A DNA stretch of 64,000 nucleotides, taken from Roseobacter sp. HKCCD6576-2 (GTDB lineage Bacteria; Pseudomonadota; Alphaproteobacteria; Rhodobacterales; Rhodobacteraceae). The translations under genes were made by a program, and so were the position numbers. Below the pieces are notes generated by a model, which worked only from the letters and a program-made list of their open reading frames with translations, ran no database searches and was not told where the DNA came from. Shown here one piece after another: positions 45,900 to 55,918 of the stretch (positions are counted from its first letter, which is position 1; every line of letters starts with the position of its first letter). The stretch is taken from positions 186,001 to 250,000 of the forward strand of contig NZ_WVNW01000001.1 in the NCBI RefSeq assembly GCF_013179285.1, in the 5' to 3' direction.

Positions 45900-47254
45900 T
45901 GGGTCGCCTCCTCGGTTTCAACGGTCGCGGGGCGGTCAAGATATCCGGTGACCGACCGCGTATCGCCACCGAACAGCGCGCGGGCGGCCTGCATCACATC
46001 TTCCGCCGTGGTGGCGGCGATCACATCGGGCCAAGCTTGAACATCTTCAACGGTCAAACCGGTGGTGAGCGCGACACCATACATCCGCGCCAAGCCTTGC
46101 ACATTGTCCTGATTGTAGATTTCTGAGGCGGCGTAGCGAAACTGGATCCGCTCAAACTGCGCCGGGTCGATGCCGGTTTCCAGGAAATCGGCGATCACCC
46201 GGTCGAGATCGGCCTCCGCCTCTTCCAGGCTGATGCCCGGCACCGGGACGTTCAGAACAGTGAAGCTGGTATCGTCAAGGCTCGTCGCTTGATAATAGGC
46301 CCCGGCAAAGAGCGCCCGGCCTTCCTCGTTTTGGAGGGTTCGGCCTAAAACGGCAGTTGTGCCGTTGCCGCCAAGGATTTCCGCCAAAAGGGTCAGCGCG
46401 GCGGCCTCTTCTTGTGCGCCACTGTCCCGTTCGGGCGCCAAATATGTGCGGCTGACATACGGGTTGGCGACGCGGCCATCTTCAAAGCGTACAGTCCGGT
46501 CGGCAATGTGATCTGGCTCCGAAGGCCGAACGCGTTCGGGCAGGTCGGGCGTCGGTTGCAGCGGGCCGTAATGCTCTTCGGCGAGCCGTTGAACCTCTTC
46601 CGGCTCCACATCCCCGGCCACAATCAGGATTGCGTTGTTGGGCGCGTAGAACCGTTCATAGAAGGCCAGCGCATCATCAAGATCGAGCTCTAACATTTCG
46701 TGTCGCCAGCCGATGATCGGAATGCGATATGGATGGTTGAGATAGAGCGCCGCCCGCATTTGTTCGTTGAAGAGCGCGCCAGGGCTACTGTCGGTGCGCT
46801 GCGCCCGCTCTTCGAGAACCACGCTGCGCTCCGTAACAACATCGGCCTCGGTGATCACCAAATCGCGCATCCGGTCGGCTTCCATCTGCATCATCAGACC
46901 CAAACGGTCTGCGGCCACCCGTTGGAAGTAGGCGGTGTAGTCCCATGAGGTGAAGGCGTTGTCTGATCCGCCATTGGCCTCAACAATCCGGCTGAACTCG
47001 CCGTTTTCCAGGTCATCGGTCGATTTGAACATCAGATGTTCGAGGAAATGCGCAATGCCGGAGACGCCGGGCGGCTCATCGGCGGCACCCGTGCGGTACC
47101 ACACCATATGGACGACGGCGGGGCTCCGGTGGTCTTCGATCACCACGGCTTCCATGCCGTTCTCCAAGGTGAATTCTGTGACCTCGCCCGCGGCCCAAAG
47201 GGCGCCTGGAAGGGTCGCGGCGACGGCAATCGTCAAAAGACGGCGTAGGATCAT
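45896..47254 (-). CDS. M16 family zinc metallopeptidase (catalytic subunit)
   Basis: 452 residues from ATG 47254, which has GGAGG eight bases upstream. Signal peptide MILRRLLTIAVAATLPGALWAA. Inverted zinc motif H69-F-L-E72-H73 in GIAHFLEHLMFK, and a downstream metal Glu in VVLEERAQR near 150. Pitrilysin-like periplasmic peptidase, paired with the inactive subunit that follows. The substrate is unknown; the neighbouring lspA and lipoprotein genes suggest envelope quality control, which is only positional inference. Confidence 0.93.
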   Translation of the reverse strand: MILRRLLTIAVAATLPGALWAAGEVTEFTLENGMEAVVIEDHRSPAVVHMVWYRTGAADEPPGVSGIAHFLEHLMFKSTDDLENGEFSRIVEANGGSDNAFTSWDYTAYFQRVAADRLGLMMQMEADRMRDLVITEADVVTERSVVLEERAQRTDSSPGALFNEQMRAALYLNHPYRIPIIGWRHEMLELDLDDALAFYERFYAPNNAILIVAGDVEPEEVQRLAEEHYGPLQPTPDLPERVRPSEPDHIADRTVRFEDGRVANPYVSRTYLAPERDSGAQEEAAALTLLAEILGGNGTTAVLGRTLQNEEGRALFAGAYYQATSLDDTSFTVLNVPVPGISLEEAEADLDRVIADFLETGIDPAQFERIQFRYAASEIYNQDNVQGLARMYGVALTTGLTVEDVQAWPDVIAATTAEDVMQAARALFGGDTRSVTGYLDRPATVETEEATQ

Positions 47255-47343
47255 CAAGGCCTCCGGCTCGGGCATCTGCGTTCAGTGCAACATAAGCGCG
47301 CGGCGCAAATCCTCAACTGACCTGACAGGCCTGTGATAACGCG

Positions 47344-47856
47344 TCACTCTTGGGGTTCGGGGGGCGCGGCTGGCGTGCGAATACCGGCGCGGCGCATACG
47401 CTCCAACTCGCGGTATTGATCAAGCGAGAGCGGCTCATAGGCGCGATGATAGATGTTCACATCGAAGAGCCGTTCCAGAAGCCGCCCATCATTCTGCCGC
47501 CGATAGTCCAAATCCTCGGCCGCCAATGTTTCACGAATGCCTGCGCCGATGCCAAACCGGCTCGTATACCCAACCAGGCTGCCATTGTTGGTGCTGGCGC
47601 GGTCGATATTGCCACCCAAGGCCGCGATCGCATCTGCCTCTGGATCTGGGTCGGTGCGGTTTACGCCGCCGGGTGTCGGTTGCGGCAACTCGGCGAAACT
47701 GGGCGGCATCTCCAGTGGCCGCGTCGGAAGGATCGAAAACTCATCCGGGCCGGGGCCATCGGCGGTGACATTCATCAGGCGCGGCTCACCACGGCCACAT
47801 GCCGCCACGCTCAGCAGCAGCAATCCCGTCGCTATCAGACCGCACCAATGTCTCAT
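47344..47856 (-). CDS. DUF3035 domain lipoprotein
   Basis: 170 residues. Lipoprotein signal MRHWCGLIATGLLLLSVAAC (lipobox VAAC). The mature protein has RLMNVTADGPGPDEFSILPTRPLEMPP near the N-terminus, an acidic DPDPEADAIAALGG segment, and a basic, Arg-rich C-terminus (QYRELERMRRAGI). Matches the DUF3035 family, function unknown, usually seen beside lspA in this group. ATG 47856 has GGAG at good distance; a GTG one codon earlier is an alternative. Confidence 0.85.
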   Translation of the reverse strand: MRHWCGLIATGLLLLSVAACGRGEPRLMNVTADGPGPDEFSILPTRPLEMPPSFAELPQPTPGGVNRTDPDPEADAIAALGGNIDRASTNNGSLVGYTSRFGIGAGIRETLAAEDLDYRRQNDGRLLERLFDVNIYHRAYEPLSLDQYRELERMRRAGIRTPAAPPEPQE

Positions 47857-47901
47857 CACCGTCTCCTTCGGCCCTGGGTGTAGCTCAAGACACCGCTGCC
47901 G

Positions 47902-48375
47902 TCACGGGGTGATCTTCTTATTGTCCGCAAAGAAGAGCAAGCCAAAGGCGCCCGCGAAGATGCCGATATCGGCCACATTGAAGGCAAATGGGTTCACAAT
48001 CCCACAGCAGGACATATTCAGAAAATCCGCAACTGCGCCGTAAATCACCCGGTCGAGCGCATTGCCAAGCGCCCCGCCAACGATGGAGCCCGCCGCGATC
48101 AACGCGATGGGTCGGGTCAGCCCGGTTTTCGCCCACCAAAGCACCCAGGCCGAGATTGCAATCGCGACCGCGATCAAAATCCACCGGGTCGTGTCTTCAT
48201 ATCCAGCGAAGAGGCCGAAATTAATCCCTGTGTTCCAGCCCATGTGGAAATTCAGAAAGGGCGGCCAGACAGCGATATGGCCGATCTCGTCAAGCCGCAT
48301 CCAATGCACCACGGCCCATTTGCTGAGCTGATCGGCGGCGAACCAGAACACGGCGGCGAGAAAGACAAGGCGCAT
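47902..48375 (-). CDS. lspA: signal peptidase II (prolipoprotein signal peptidase)
   Basis: 157 residues, four membrane helices. Aspartic protease that cleaves prolipoprotein signal peptides before the acylated Cys. Catalytic Asp residues are in GAVADFLNM and FNVADIGIFAGA; GNALDRVIYG and the N-terminal ADQLSKWAVVHWM (LspA-typical DQxSK) support the call. Start at ATG 48375 after an AGGA. The DUF3035 lipoprotein gene follows directly and would be a natural substrate. Confidence 0.94.
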   Translation of the reverse strand: MRLVFLAAVFWFAADQLSKWAVVHWMRLDEIGHIAVWPPFLNFHMGWNTGINFGLFAGYEDTTRWILIAVAIAISAWVLWWAKTGLTRPIALIAAGSIVGGALGNALDRVIYGAVADFLNMSCCGIVNPFAFNVADIGIFAGAFGLLFFADNKKITP

Positions 48376-48391
48376 AGGGGAGGGTCCTAAA

Positions 48392-49981
48392 CTAGTGCCG
48401 GAAATGGCGCATGCCGGTGAAAACCATCGCCAGCCCGGCCTCATCGGCAGCGGCAATTACTTCATCATCGCGCATCGAGCCACCCGGCTGGATCACGGCG
48501 CGCGCGCCGGCCTCGGCAGCGGCCAAGAGACCATCGGCAAAGGGGAAAAATGCATCCGAGGCCAAAACCGATCCTTTGGCCGGGCTCTCGGACAGACTCA
48601 GAACCTCGGCCATATCTGCGGCCTTCCGCGCGGCGATCCGGCTGGAATCCACCCGGCTCATCTGCCCCGCGCCGACGCCGACGGTGGCCTGATCTTTCAC
48701 ATAAACAATCGCGTTCGATTTCACGTGTTTCGCCACTTTCCAAGCAAAGAGCAGATCGGTCATTTCATCGGCATCCGGTGCGCGTTTGGTGACAACCTTC
48801 AGATCGTCCAGCCCGATATGGCCATTGTCCTTATCCTGCACAAGAAACCCGCCCGAGACTTGGCGATAGGTCAGCGCCGCCGCACGCGGATCAGGCAACC
48901 CCTCTGTTGTTAGCAGGCGTAGGTTCTTCTTTGCGGCAAAGACTTCGCGTGCACCGGCATCGGCGCCGGGGGCAATCACCACTTCGGTGAAAATACCGGT
49001 GATCGCTTCGGCGGTCGCGGCATCCAGCGGCTGGTTCATCGCGATGATCCCGCCAAAGGCGCTGGTCCGGTCGCAGTCAAACGCCCGGCTATAGGCTTCG
49101 ATCAAGCTGGACCCACGCGCCACGCCGCACGGATTGGCATGTTTGATAATCGCGCAGGCCGGGCCATCGGTGGGATCGAATTCGGCCACCAACTCAAACG
49201 CCGCATCGGTGTCGTTGATGTTGTTATAGCTCAGCTCTTTGCCCTGATGCTGCTCCGCGGTCGCCACGCCGGGCCGGTTCGACCCATCGGTGTAAAACGC
49301 CGCCCCTTGGTGCGGGTTTTCACCATAGCGGAGCGGTTGCGCCAGCGTCCCCGCGACGGCTCGACGATACGGTGTCTTGTCCTCATGCGCGCCGGCCATC
49401 CAGGTCGCGACCGCCGCGTCATAGGCCGCCGTCCGGGCATAGGCCGTGCGCGCCATCCCTTGCCGGAACGCCAGAGGCGTCGCGCCGTCATTCTCCTGTA
49501 GCTCGTCCAAAAGCGGCGCATAATCCTTGGTATCGACCACCACCGTCACAAAGGCATGGTTCTTGGCCGCCGCGCGGATCATCGCCGGGCCGCCAATGTC
49601 GATATTCTCGATGCAGGTCGCATAGTCCGCGCCTTTGGCAACGGTCTCTTCGAACGGGTAGAGATTGACCACCAAAAGGTCGATTGCGCCGATCCCATGG
49701 GTTTCCATCGCGGATTGGTGCTCGGCATTGTCGCGCAATGCCAAGAGGCCGCCATGCACCATCGGGTGCAGCGTCTTGACCCGGCCGTCCATCATCTCAG
49801 GAAATCCGGTGACCTCGGCCACATCCACGACTGCCAGCCCCGCATCGCGCAGCGCGGCGGCGGTGCCGCCGGTGGAGAGCAGTTCCACGCCACGTGCGGC
49901 AAGCGCCTGGGCAAATTCCACCAATCCGGTTTTGTCAGACACAGAAAGAAGCGCGCGGCGCAGCGGGACGAGGTCGGTCAT
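48392..49981 (-). CDS. purH: bifunctional AICAR transformylase/IMP cyclohydrolase
   Basis: 529 residues. Last two steps of de novo purine synthesis. N-terminal IMP cyclohydrolase (MGS-like) domain about 1-200 with [19 protein letters not shown] and [14 protein letters not shown]-terminal AICAR transformylase with [21 protein letters not shown] and [26 protein letters not shown]. Start at ATG 49981 with GGAGA upstream. Sixteen bases to the heparinase stop and 16 to lspA, so part of the same run. Confidence 0.97.
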   Translation of the reverse strand: MTDLVPLRRALLSVSDKTGLVEFAQALAARGVELLSTGGTAAALRDAGLAVVDVAEVTGFPEMMDGRVKTLHPMVHGGLLALRDNAEHQSAMETHGIGAIDLLVVNLYPFEETVAKGADYATCIENIDIGGPAMIRAAAKNHAFVTVVVDTKDYAPLLDELQENDGATPLAFRQGMARTAYARTAAYDAAVATWMAGAHEDKTPYRRAVAGTLAQPLRYGENPHQGAAFYTDGSNRPGVATAEQHQGKELSYNNINDTDAAFELVAEFDPTDGPACAIIKHANPCGVARGSSLIEAYSRAFDCDRTSAFGGIIAMNQPLDAATAEAITGIFTEVVIAPGADAGAREVFAAKKNLRLLTTEGLPDPRAAALTYRQVSGGFLVQDKDNGHIGLDDLKVVTKRAPDADEMTDLLFAWKVAKHVKSNAIVYVKDQATVGVGAGQMSRVDSSRIAARKAADMAEVLSLSESPAKGSVLASDAFFPFADGLLAAAEAGARAVIQPGGSMRDDEVIAAADEAGLAMVFTGMRHFRH

Positions 49982-49997
49982 GTGGTCTCCAATTGTC

Positions 49998-51764
49998 TCA
50001 TTGCCAGAGCGTATCGGCCTCATAATCCCGATGCCCGCGCGGGGCGTCGGTCGGCTTGGCCAGGCTCCAGCTTACCGCGCTGCCATAATCGGTTAGGCGG
50101 GCGGAGAGAACGATCTGTTTTGTCGCGCGTGGTTTCAGCCGCCCGGTTTCCAGGTAAACCGACTGCTCCAGGCGCATCTCGCCAACGCCGCTATGACGAA
50201 AGACCCAGGTCTCGCCACCTTTAAGCCCGAGCGAGATCGCATGGCCGCCCATGTCGAGTTTCGCTTCCACCTCGGGGTGCAAATGGAACCGGACCGCATA
50301 ACCCAAGCCTTCAGGGCTCAGCCGCGACATTACCCGGTCGAGCACGTCGCGGTCGGCCTCATTCATGGCGGCCAACCCGTCTTCGCCCCTCAGGAGCCGC
50401 CCGTCTTCCTCCAAAGACAAGCTGCGCAGGTGCAGAAGTCCATGGGTCTTGCGATAGCCATCATGACTGAGCGCGACGGCCTTTGCGCCGCCGCTTTGAG
50501 AGTGCTGCACCTCGACCTTGACGGGTCCGTCGATCAGGCTTTGCCGCACCACGCCATGATCGGCCGCCCGCGCACCAAGCCGGGAGGAGGAGTACCCTTC
50601 AATCGATAGGGTCGAGTGCGACGGCGTCGCGCGCCCAGCCCGCCGCCACTCGGCACCAAAGCTCGCGCCAGAGCCGCAGTTCACGATCACCGGGCGCCGC
50701 CCGGAGGTCAGCTCGAAAGCGAGCGTACCCGCATGGGCGTTGAACGCGCGGTTGCCCATCATCGGCGGGGCTGCGTCGATCACCATCGAGACTCGTCCCG
50801 CCTGAAGCCGGGCATAGCCCATTGCCAGCCCGGTTGTGGTGCCGGGCCGGACGCCGGATTGCGCCAACGCCTGATCTAACCGCCCCGCTGCGCCGCGCCC
50901 GCCGCCATGAAACCGGGCCAATGCCCCGTTTGAATGGCGCAAGCTGCGCAAGGTCGGCGCGATCCGCATGATGGCCGTATCGACCGCCGGGTCCGGGCGT
51001 TTGCCTGTCTCATGCAGTATCGCGGACACCCATGTGAGCAGCGTGAAAACTTCCAGCAGTTCTTCGGGGTTTCGGGTGATGATCCCGCCGCTGGCGTCGA
51101 CCTCACGGGCGCATTCTTGGGCCAGGGCGCGAAGGGCGGGGGCCAAATGGGTCTCCATCCCGGTCAACGAACAGGCCGAATAGATCAGCCCGGTCAGTGC
51201 CTCAAACCGCGGCAGCCCGTGCGAGCTGGCCTTCCACCGCCGCGCGAGAAACACCGTTTGCCGTCCAAGAGCGGCATAAAACTGTTGCCCAACGCTTTGG
51301 TCCTGACCGTTCATCAGAAAAAGCGCGTGATTGATCCAGCGGATCTGTCGCCGCCCGGTTAGATCCGGGGTCCAGCCCGGACCGGACCCGCGCCCATATC
51401 GGGCCAGCCAATCCGCTAGCCAGTCCTGCGCCAGGATGCGCCCACTGCCATCGGCCACGGCGGCCAGATGATCCATCCACTCAAACCCGTGCAACTCATC
51501 TTCAAAAGCGTCGGTGGGGGCATCAAGCGCCCAAGGGCTGGTGTCTGCTGCCTCAATCAAAACCCCCGCGAAGATCAGATTGCCGGCCATCAACTGCCGC
51601 CCCCGCGCATCGCTGCCGATTGTTTTGGGTTCGGGTTGCGAGACAAAGCCGCGCGCGACATGGCCGAGACCCGCTTGCCAGGCGGCCAGCCGGTTAAGGA
51701 TGCGCGATCTGCGTCCGGGGCGTTCCCGCAAGGCGACGGGGGCAGGGGACAAGGGCTCTGTCAT
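49998..51764 (-). CDS. heparinase II/III family protein
   Basis: 588 residues from ATG 51764. N-terminal all-helical part (about 20-330), with [49 protein letters not shown] and [11 protein letters not shown], then a C-terminal beta-sandwich (about 340-570) carrying [35 protein letters not shown] and [10 protein letters not shown]-like strands. This is the chondroitin AC/alginate lyase-type architecture of heparinase II/III proteins. No signal peptide is seen. Polysaccharide substrate unknown. Located between rsmB and purH, an arrangement that recurs in Rhodobacteraceae. Confidence 0.85.
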   Translation of the reverse strand: MTEPLSPAPVALRERPGRRSRILNRLAAWQAGLGHVARGFVSQPEPKTIGSDARGRQLMAGNLIFAGVLIEAADTSPWALDAPTDAFEDELHGFEWMDHLAAVADGSGRILAQDWLADWLARYGRGSGPGWTPDLTGRRQIRWINHALFLMNGQDQSVGQQFYAALGRQTVFLARRWKASSHGLPRFEALTGLIYSACSLTGMETHLAPALRALAQECAREVDASGGIITRNPEELLEVFTLLTWVSAILHETGKRPDPAVDTAIMRIAPTLRSLRHSNGALARFHGGGRGAAGRLDQALAQSGVRPGTTTGLAMGYARLQAGRVSMVIDAAPPMMGNRAFNAHAGTLAFELTSGRRPVIVNCGSGASFGAEWRRAGRATPSHSTLSIEGYSSSRLGARAADHGVVRQSLIDGPVKVEVQHSQSGGAKAVALSHDGYRKTHGLLHLRSLSLEEDGRLLRGEDGLAAMNEADRDVLDRVMSRLSPEGLGYAVRFHLHPEVEAKLDMGGHAISLGLKGGETWVFRHSGVGEMRLEQSVYLETGRLKPRATKQIVLSARLTDYGSAVSWSLAKPTDAPRGHRDYEADTLWQ

Positions 51765-51822
51765 TCTGGCGTTTACTGCTCTGCCTGTCTCGCGGTTAAG
51801 ATACCTGCGCCGGGCGGCAGTG

Positions 51823-53073
51823 TCACCGCCTTTGCAGCAGCGCCATATAAAACCCGTCCATCCCGCCACGGTCGGCCCAAAAGTCGGGACGCAGACGCAG
51901 GCCACCCTCGGGGCTGGCCCAATCGGCCGCGCCACCAAGCGGGACGGGATCAATCGGCACGATCTCCAAATCCTCGTGGCGCTTCAGTGCGGCTTTGACC
52001 TGGTTTTCGCCCTCGTTCAGCAAGAGCGAGCAGGTGCAATAGACCATGCGCCCACCGGGTTTCAGAAATGTCAGCGCCCGGTCGATCATCTGCATTTGCA
52101 GTTTCGTTAGCGCTTCGACTTCGTCCGCAGACTTCACAAAGGGCAAATCAGGATGTCGGCGGATCGTACCGGTGGCCGAACAGGGCGCGTCCAGCAAGAT
52201 CGCGTCGAACGGGCCACCGTTCCAGGCCAAGGCATCGGCCACGACCAGATCGGCCTGCAATCCGGTCCGGTTCAGGTTTTCTTCCACCCGCCGCATCCGA
52301 TCTTCGGAGATATCAAGCGCGGTAACATGCGCTCCGGCGGCCGCCAGTTGCAGCGTCTTGCCGCCCGGTGCCGCGCAGAGGTCCAACACGGTTTTCCCCG
52401 CGATATCGCCCAAGAGACTGGCGGGCAGCGCCGCGGCGGCATCCTGCACCCACCAACGCCCCTCGCTATAGCCCTCCAGCGCGCTGACCTGCCCCTGGTG
52501 CAATCGCAAACTGCCCGTCGGCAGCAAATCGGTGCCCGGCACTGTCACGCCAGTATGTTTTGGAGTCAGATCGGTCGGTGCACCCTTCTCATGCGCCGCC
52601 TCGATCGCCAGAAGGACATCATGACCGAACGCCTTGCCGATCGGCTTGCGCAGCCAAACCGGCAGGGGATGCGGCGGTGTTTTCGCCCAGGCCTCGGCCC
52701 CTTCCTCCGCCACCCGCCGAAGCACGGCGTTGACCATACCCGAGGCGCGCGCGGTGCGCGGATGGCGTTTGGCCAGCGCCACAGCACTGTTCACAATGCC
52801 ATGAGCACCACTGCCATCCACCAACAATTCGTAGGCCCCGAGGCGCAGGATGTTTTGCACCGCCATATTGGGTCGCCGCGTCAGATAGGGGCGGAGCACG
52901 GCGTCGAGACGGCCCAAGTGCCGCAGCACTTCGGTGGTCAAACGCCCGGCGCGCGCGGCCTCGGATGGCGGCAGATCGCCGAACCCCAGGTGAGACAGGA
53001 GCCGCTTTTCCCACAAGACCGCATAAAGCGCATCAAGCGCCGCTCGGCGCGCCTCTAGCCCTTCGGTTGACAT
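51823..53073 (-). CDS. rsmB: 16S rRNA m5C methyltransferase RsmB/NOP2-family
   Basis: 416 residues. N-terminal NusB-like RNA-binding domain (about 1-140) and a Rossmann methyltransferase domain: CAAPGGKTLQLAA (SAM site), DISEDRMRRVEENL, DAPCSATGTIRRHPDL and the catalytic TCSLL (Cys in YCTCSLL). RsmB methylates C967 of 16S rRNA. The TC/PC double cysteine motif places it in the Nop2/RsmB/RsmF group. AGGAGCG precedes the ATG. Confidence 0.92.
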   Translation of the reverse strand: MSTEGLEARRAALDALYAVLWEKRLLSHLGFGDLPPSEAARAGRLTTEVLRHLGRLDAVLRPYLTRRPNMAVQNILRLGAYELLVDGSGAHGIVNSAVALAKRHPRTARASGMVNAVLRRVAEEGAEAWAKTPPHPLPVWLRKPIGKAFGHDVLLAIEAAHEKGAPTDLTPKHTGVTVPGTDLLPTGSLRLHQGQVSALEGYSEGRWWVQDAAAALPASLLGDIAGKTVLDLCAAPGGKTLQLAAAGAHVTALDISEDRMRRVEENLNRTGLQADLVVADALAWNGGPFDAILLDAPCSATGTIRRHPDLPFVKSADEVEALTKLQMQMIDRALTFLKPGGRMVYCTCSLLLNEGENQVKAALKRHEDLEIVPIDPVPLGGAADWASPEGGLRLRPDFWADRGGMDGFYMALLQRR

Positions 53074-53143
53074 CGACGCTCCTCTTGCTCAGCCGCCGCG
53101 GCGGGGTATATCACAAGCAACGCCCAGGCAAGGAGTGCCCATA

Positions 53144-53335
53144 ATGTCTGACGTAACGACAAACGACGACCAACCTGACCTGCCGCCCGCCGCGAAACGC
53201 GCGCTGGCCGAAGCCGAGGCGCGCCGCAAAGCCAAAGCGGATGATAAACTGCCGACCGAGTTGGGTGGTCGCGACGGGCCCGAGCCGGTGCGTTATGGCG
53301 ATTGGGAAAAGAAGGGCTTGGCGATCGATTTCTAG
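53144..53335 (+). CDS. DUF1674 protein, SdhAF4-like
   Basis: 63 residues. The C-terminal signature PVRYGDWEKKGLAIDF matches DUF1674, the bacterial counterpart of mitochondrial succinate dehydrogenase assembly factor 4 (Sdh8/SDHAF4), which stabilises flavinated SdhA. The N-terminal half is charged and likely disordered (KRALAEAEARRKAKADDKLP). AAGGAG is 8 bases before ATG 53144. No sdh genes are in the window. Convergent with the RTX gene, 18 bases apart. Confidence 0.85.
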   Translation: MSDVTTNDDQPDLPPAAKRALAEAEARRKAKADDKLPTELGGRDGPEPVRYGDWEKKGLAIDF

Positions 53336-53353
53336 CGCGCACCGCCTCGGCCA

Positions 53354-54058
53354 TCAGAAGATGAAGTCAGCGGCGCCCAGTGGCCCATCCAAATTGGTGA
53401 AGATGATCGTATCGCCATTGCCAAGATCAAGCAGCGCCTGATCGCCCGAATAGGTGATCAGCCCCTCAATCTCGGCGAAAGAGGCAAAGCCGAAATTGCC
53501 GAGGCTGACCTGATCTACGCCAAGTTCGAAATTGTCGATCACATCGTTGCCGTCGCCTTGTTGGAACAAGACCGTGTCCACATCGCCATCATCGGTGAGG
53601 AAGATGAAGTCGTCATCCTGCCCGCCATAGAGCATATCGATGCCGTCGCCCGCGTGAAGCGAGTCATTGCCATCTTCGCCAGCGATGAAGTCATCTCCAT
53701 CGCCGCCAACTGCCACATCATCGCCCGCATTTGCGTAAATCTCGTCATTGCCGAGCCCGCCGAAGACTTTGTCATCTGCGTATCCGGCAATGATCGTGTC
53801 GTCGCCCGCGAAGCCATAAAGGCTCTGGCCGATGCCGACGTGAAAATGGTCGATCGCGTCGTCGCCTCCGGTGCCATGCACCTCTGTTGAGGACGGTTTC
53901 CCGCCGGGATACCCATCATGGCTCCCATCTGGAATGGCCAATTTATCAGACCGCGATGATGGGCCATTATGGCCGAAAACCGTGGGGCCAGCGATGAAGG
54001 CGCCTTTTGCGGGTGCCACATCCAGAAGTATGAGGTCTTTTGACGTGGTGCTTGGCAT
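53354..54058 (-). CDS. small RTX (hemolysin-type calcium-binding) protein
   Basis: 234 residues from ATG 54058, which has GGAGGG seven bases upstream; another in-frame ATG at 54073 lacks such a site. No classical signal peptide. About eight RTX nonapeptides of the form GGxGxDxuX lie near residues 62-153, for example GGLGNDEIY and GGDGDDFIA. The C-terminus is Asp-rich and ends in ADFIF, in keeping with a type I secretion signal. Extracellular calcium-binding protein; no enzymatic or adhesin domain visible. No T1SS genes are adjacent. Confidence 0.88.
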   Translation of the reverse strand: MPSTTSKDLILLDVAPAKGAFIAGPTVFGHNGPSSRSDKLAIPDGSHDGYPGGKPSSTEVHGTGGDDAIDHFHVGIGQSLYGFAGDDTIIAGYADDKVFGGLGNDEIYANAGDDVAVGGDGDDFIAGEDGNDSLHAGDGIDMLYGGQDDDFIFLTDDGDVDTVLFQQGDGNDVIDNFELGVDQVSLGNFGFASFAEIEGLITYSGDQALLDLGNGDTIIFTNLDGPLGAADFIF

Positions 54059-54173
54059 TGGTTGGCCCTCCATTGATCAGCTATACCTATCGGTCGCGGA
54101 TCATCGGGGGCCGGTTCAATATGAGGTCGAAAAAGCTCTTCTTTCGGATGTCATAGGCGTAAGGTCGCGCCGA

Positions 54174-54527
54174 TCAGCGTAGGCGCAGATCGGCGTAAAT
54201 CCCCGCGCCCCGGTCTGAGGTGAAGCGCAAAGTATCGCCATCAACTTGCACCAACTGGCAATTTGGGCCCAAATCTTCGTCACCAAAGAAGAGATCGCGG
54301 CAGAAATAACCACTCTCCCAATCCCATTGGCCGGTTACCCGCGTGCCAAAAGCGCGTCCGGTAATCTCGCCGCCCGGGCCGACGTTCAGACGGATGCCAA
54401 ATCGGGTGAGGTCCCGGCCGTCGACAAGGGATACGAACCGCTCTCTGGACTCCACGATGCTGAAACTATCTGCAACTGCCGGTGTTGCGACCACAAAGGC
54501 GGCCGTGATCATGATGCTGCGCAGCAT
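54174..54527 (-). CDS. small secreted protein of unknown function, upstream of dapB in the opposite reading order
   Basis: 117 residues with signal peptide MLRSIMITAAFVVATPAVA. The mature part (about 98 residues) has SIVESRERFVSLVDGRDLTRFGIRLNVGPGGEITGRAFG and a WDWESGYFCRDLFF segment with CRD and NCQL cysteines that may pair. GGGAGAG precedes the ATG. I recall similar proteins in Rhodobacteraceae carrying the name dihydrodipicolinate reductase because of their neighbour; nothing in the sequence (no Rossmann fold, no DapB motif) supports that. Downstream of dapB, 60 bases apart, same strand. Confidence 0.75.
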   Translation of the reverse strand: MLRSIMITAAFVVATPAVADSFSIVESRERFVSLVDGRDLTRFGIRLNVGPGGEITGRAFGTRVTGQWDWESGYFCRDLFFGDEDLGPNCQLVQVDGDTLRFTSDRGAGIYADLRLR

Positions 54528-54587
54528 AACTGGTCTCTCCCAAAAAAAACCGCTACGCGTCAGATACGGATCAACGGCGCCTCTGGA

Positions 54588-55400
54588 TCACCCGAGGCCC
54601 AAAACACTAAGCATCGAGAACTCGCCAGGCCCTTTGCCTTGCCCCCAAAGCGCAGCTTTCAAGGCACCGCGCGCAAAGATCCCGCGATCTGTCGCCATAT
54701 GGCGGAGCACGATCCGCTCACCCGGCCCGGCAAAAAGCACATCGTGTTCGCCCACGATGTCGCCACCGCGAATGGCGGAAAACCCGATCTGTCCGGTCGT
54801 CCGCGCGCCGGTGATGCCGTCGCGACCTCGGTCCGCAACCTCTTCCAGGGACATGCAGCGCCCCTCGGCGGCGGCCTCGCCCAACATCAAAGCGGTGCCG
54901 GAGGGTGCATCGACCTTCTTGCCATGATGCGCCTCGATCACTTCGATATCGAATTCTTCATCCAACGCGGCGGCGACTTGTCGGGTCAGTTGCACCAGAA
55001 GGTTTACCCCCAGGCTCATATTACCCGCTCGGATGATCGTCGCATGACGCGCGGCGGCGGCGATTTTCTCCAAATGCGCCGGTTCGAACCCGGTAGTGCC
55101 GATCACATGGACGCATCGCGCCTGCGCCGTCAGAAGCGCGTGATCCACCGTCGCGTGTGGTGAGGTGAAATCGATCACGGCCTGCGCTTTGACGATCACC
55201 TCAAGCGGGTCATCAAACACCGGCACGCCCGACCGTGCGCCGCCCATCGCTTCGCCCAAATCCTGCCCGACCCAGTCATGGCCCGCGCGCTCTGTCACGC
55301 CGATCAAATGCGCCTTGTCGCTGGCATTGATCGTTTCGATCAACATCTGGCCCATCCGGCCAGAGCCGCCCATCACCGCAATGCCAACACTGTCGCTCAT
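54588..55400 (-). CDS. dapB: 4-hydroxy-tetrahydrodipicolinate reductase
   Basis: 270 residues. NAD(P)H-dependent reductase of the diaminopimelate/lysine pathway. N-terminal GGSGRMGQ (about 10-17), the [13 protein letters not shown] strand-loop, [10 protein letters not shown], and the catalytic [15 protein letters not shown] (about 154-168) with the double His. GGAGGG precedes the ATG. Divergent from rbfA. Confidence 0.96.
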   Translation of the reverse strand: MSDSVGIAVMGGSGRMGQMLIETINASDKAHLIGVTERAGHDWVGQDLGEAMGGARSGVPVFDDPLEVIVKAQAVIDFTSPHATVDHALLTAQARCVHVIGTTGFEPAHLEKIAAAARHATIIRAGNMSLGVNLLVQLTRQVAAALDEEFDIEVIEAHHGKKVDAPSGTALMLGEAAAEGRCMSLEEVADRGRDGITGARTTGQIGFSAIRGGDIVGEHDVLFAGPGERIVLRHMATDRGIFARGALKAALWGQGKGPGEFSMLSVLGLG

Positions 55401-55513
55401 ATCGATCCCTCCGGGGTTTGGCCCGATCTAGCCGATGCCCGCCCGTTTCGCAAAGCGCTTGCTTGCGAGCGGCCATCTGATCCCATAGATGCTGGGATCA
55501 GAGGATAGAGCCA

Positions 55514-55918
55514 ATGGCAAAAAACAAGTTTCATGATGGTCCCGGCCCGTCGCAGCGCCAATTGCGCGTGGGGGAGCTGATCCGTCGGACGCTCTCTGAT
55601 GTGTTGAATCAGGGCGACGTACATGACCCCGAGTTGAACGCGATGTCGATTACCGTGGGCGAAGTGCGCGCCTCTCCCGATCTGAAAATCGCGACCGTTT
55701 ACGTCATGCCGCTGGGCGGCGACAAGCGCGAGGAAGCGATCCAAGCGCTCAAACGCAACAAATCCGAGTTACGCCGCGCGATCAGCCGCGAGATGACGTT
55801 GAAATACGCGCCGGATCTGCGCTTTGTGATCGACGACACGTTTGACCGGATGGATGAAAGCCGCCGCCTTTTCGCGCAAGATAAGGTCCGCCAAGACTTG
55901 GACCGCGATCCCGAATGA
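55514..55918 (+). CDS. rbfA: ribosome-binding factor A
   Basis: 134 residues, KH-like fold. 30S maturation and cold adaptation factor acting on the 5' end of 16S rRNA. Motifs: [79 protein letters not shown]. The GAGGATAGAGCC stretch before the ATG supports the start. The stop overlaps the next gene by ATGA, the start of the rbfA-glycosidase-truB unit. infB and nusA, the usual upstream neighbours, are absent here. Confidence 0.97.
   Translation: MAKNKFHDGPGPSQRQLRVGELIRRTLSDVLNQGDVHDPELNAMSITVGEVRASPDLKIATVYVMPLGGDKREEAIQALKRNKSELRRAISREMTLKYAPDLRFVIDDTFDRMDESRRLFAQDKVRQDLDRDPE

Noticed and set aside
47325-47334. ACAGGCCTGT palindrome between the M16 and DUF3035 genes
   Set aside because: A perfect 10-base palindrome but without a U tract, and near random expectation in this sequence.
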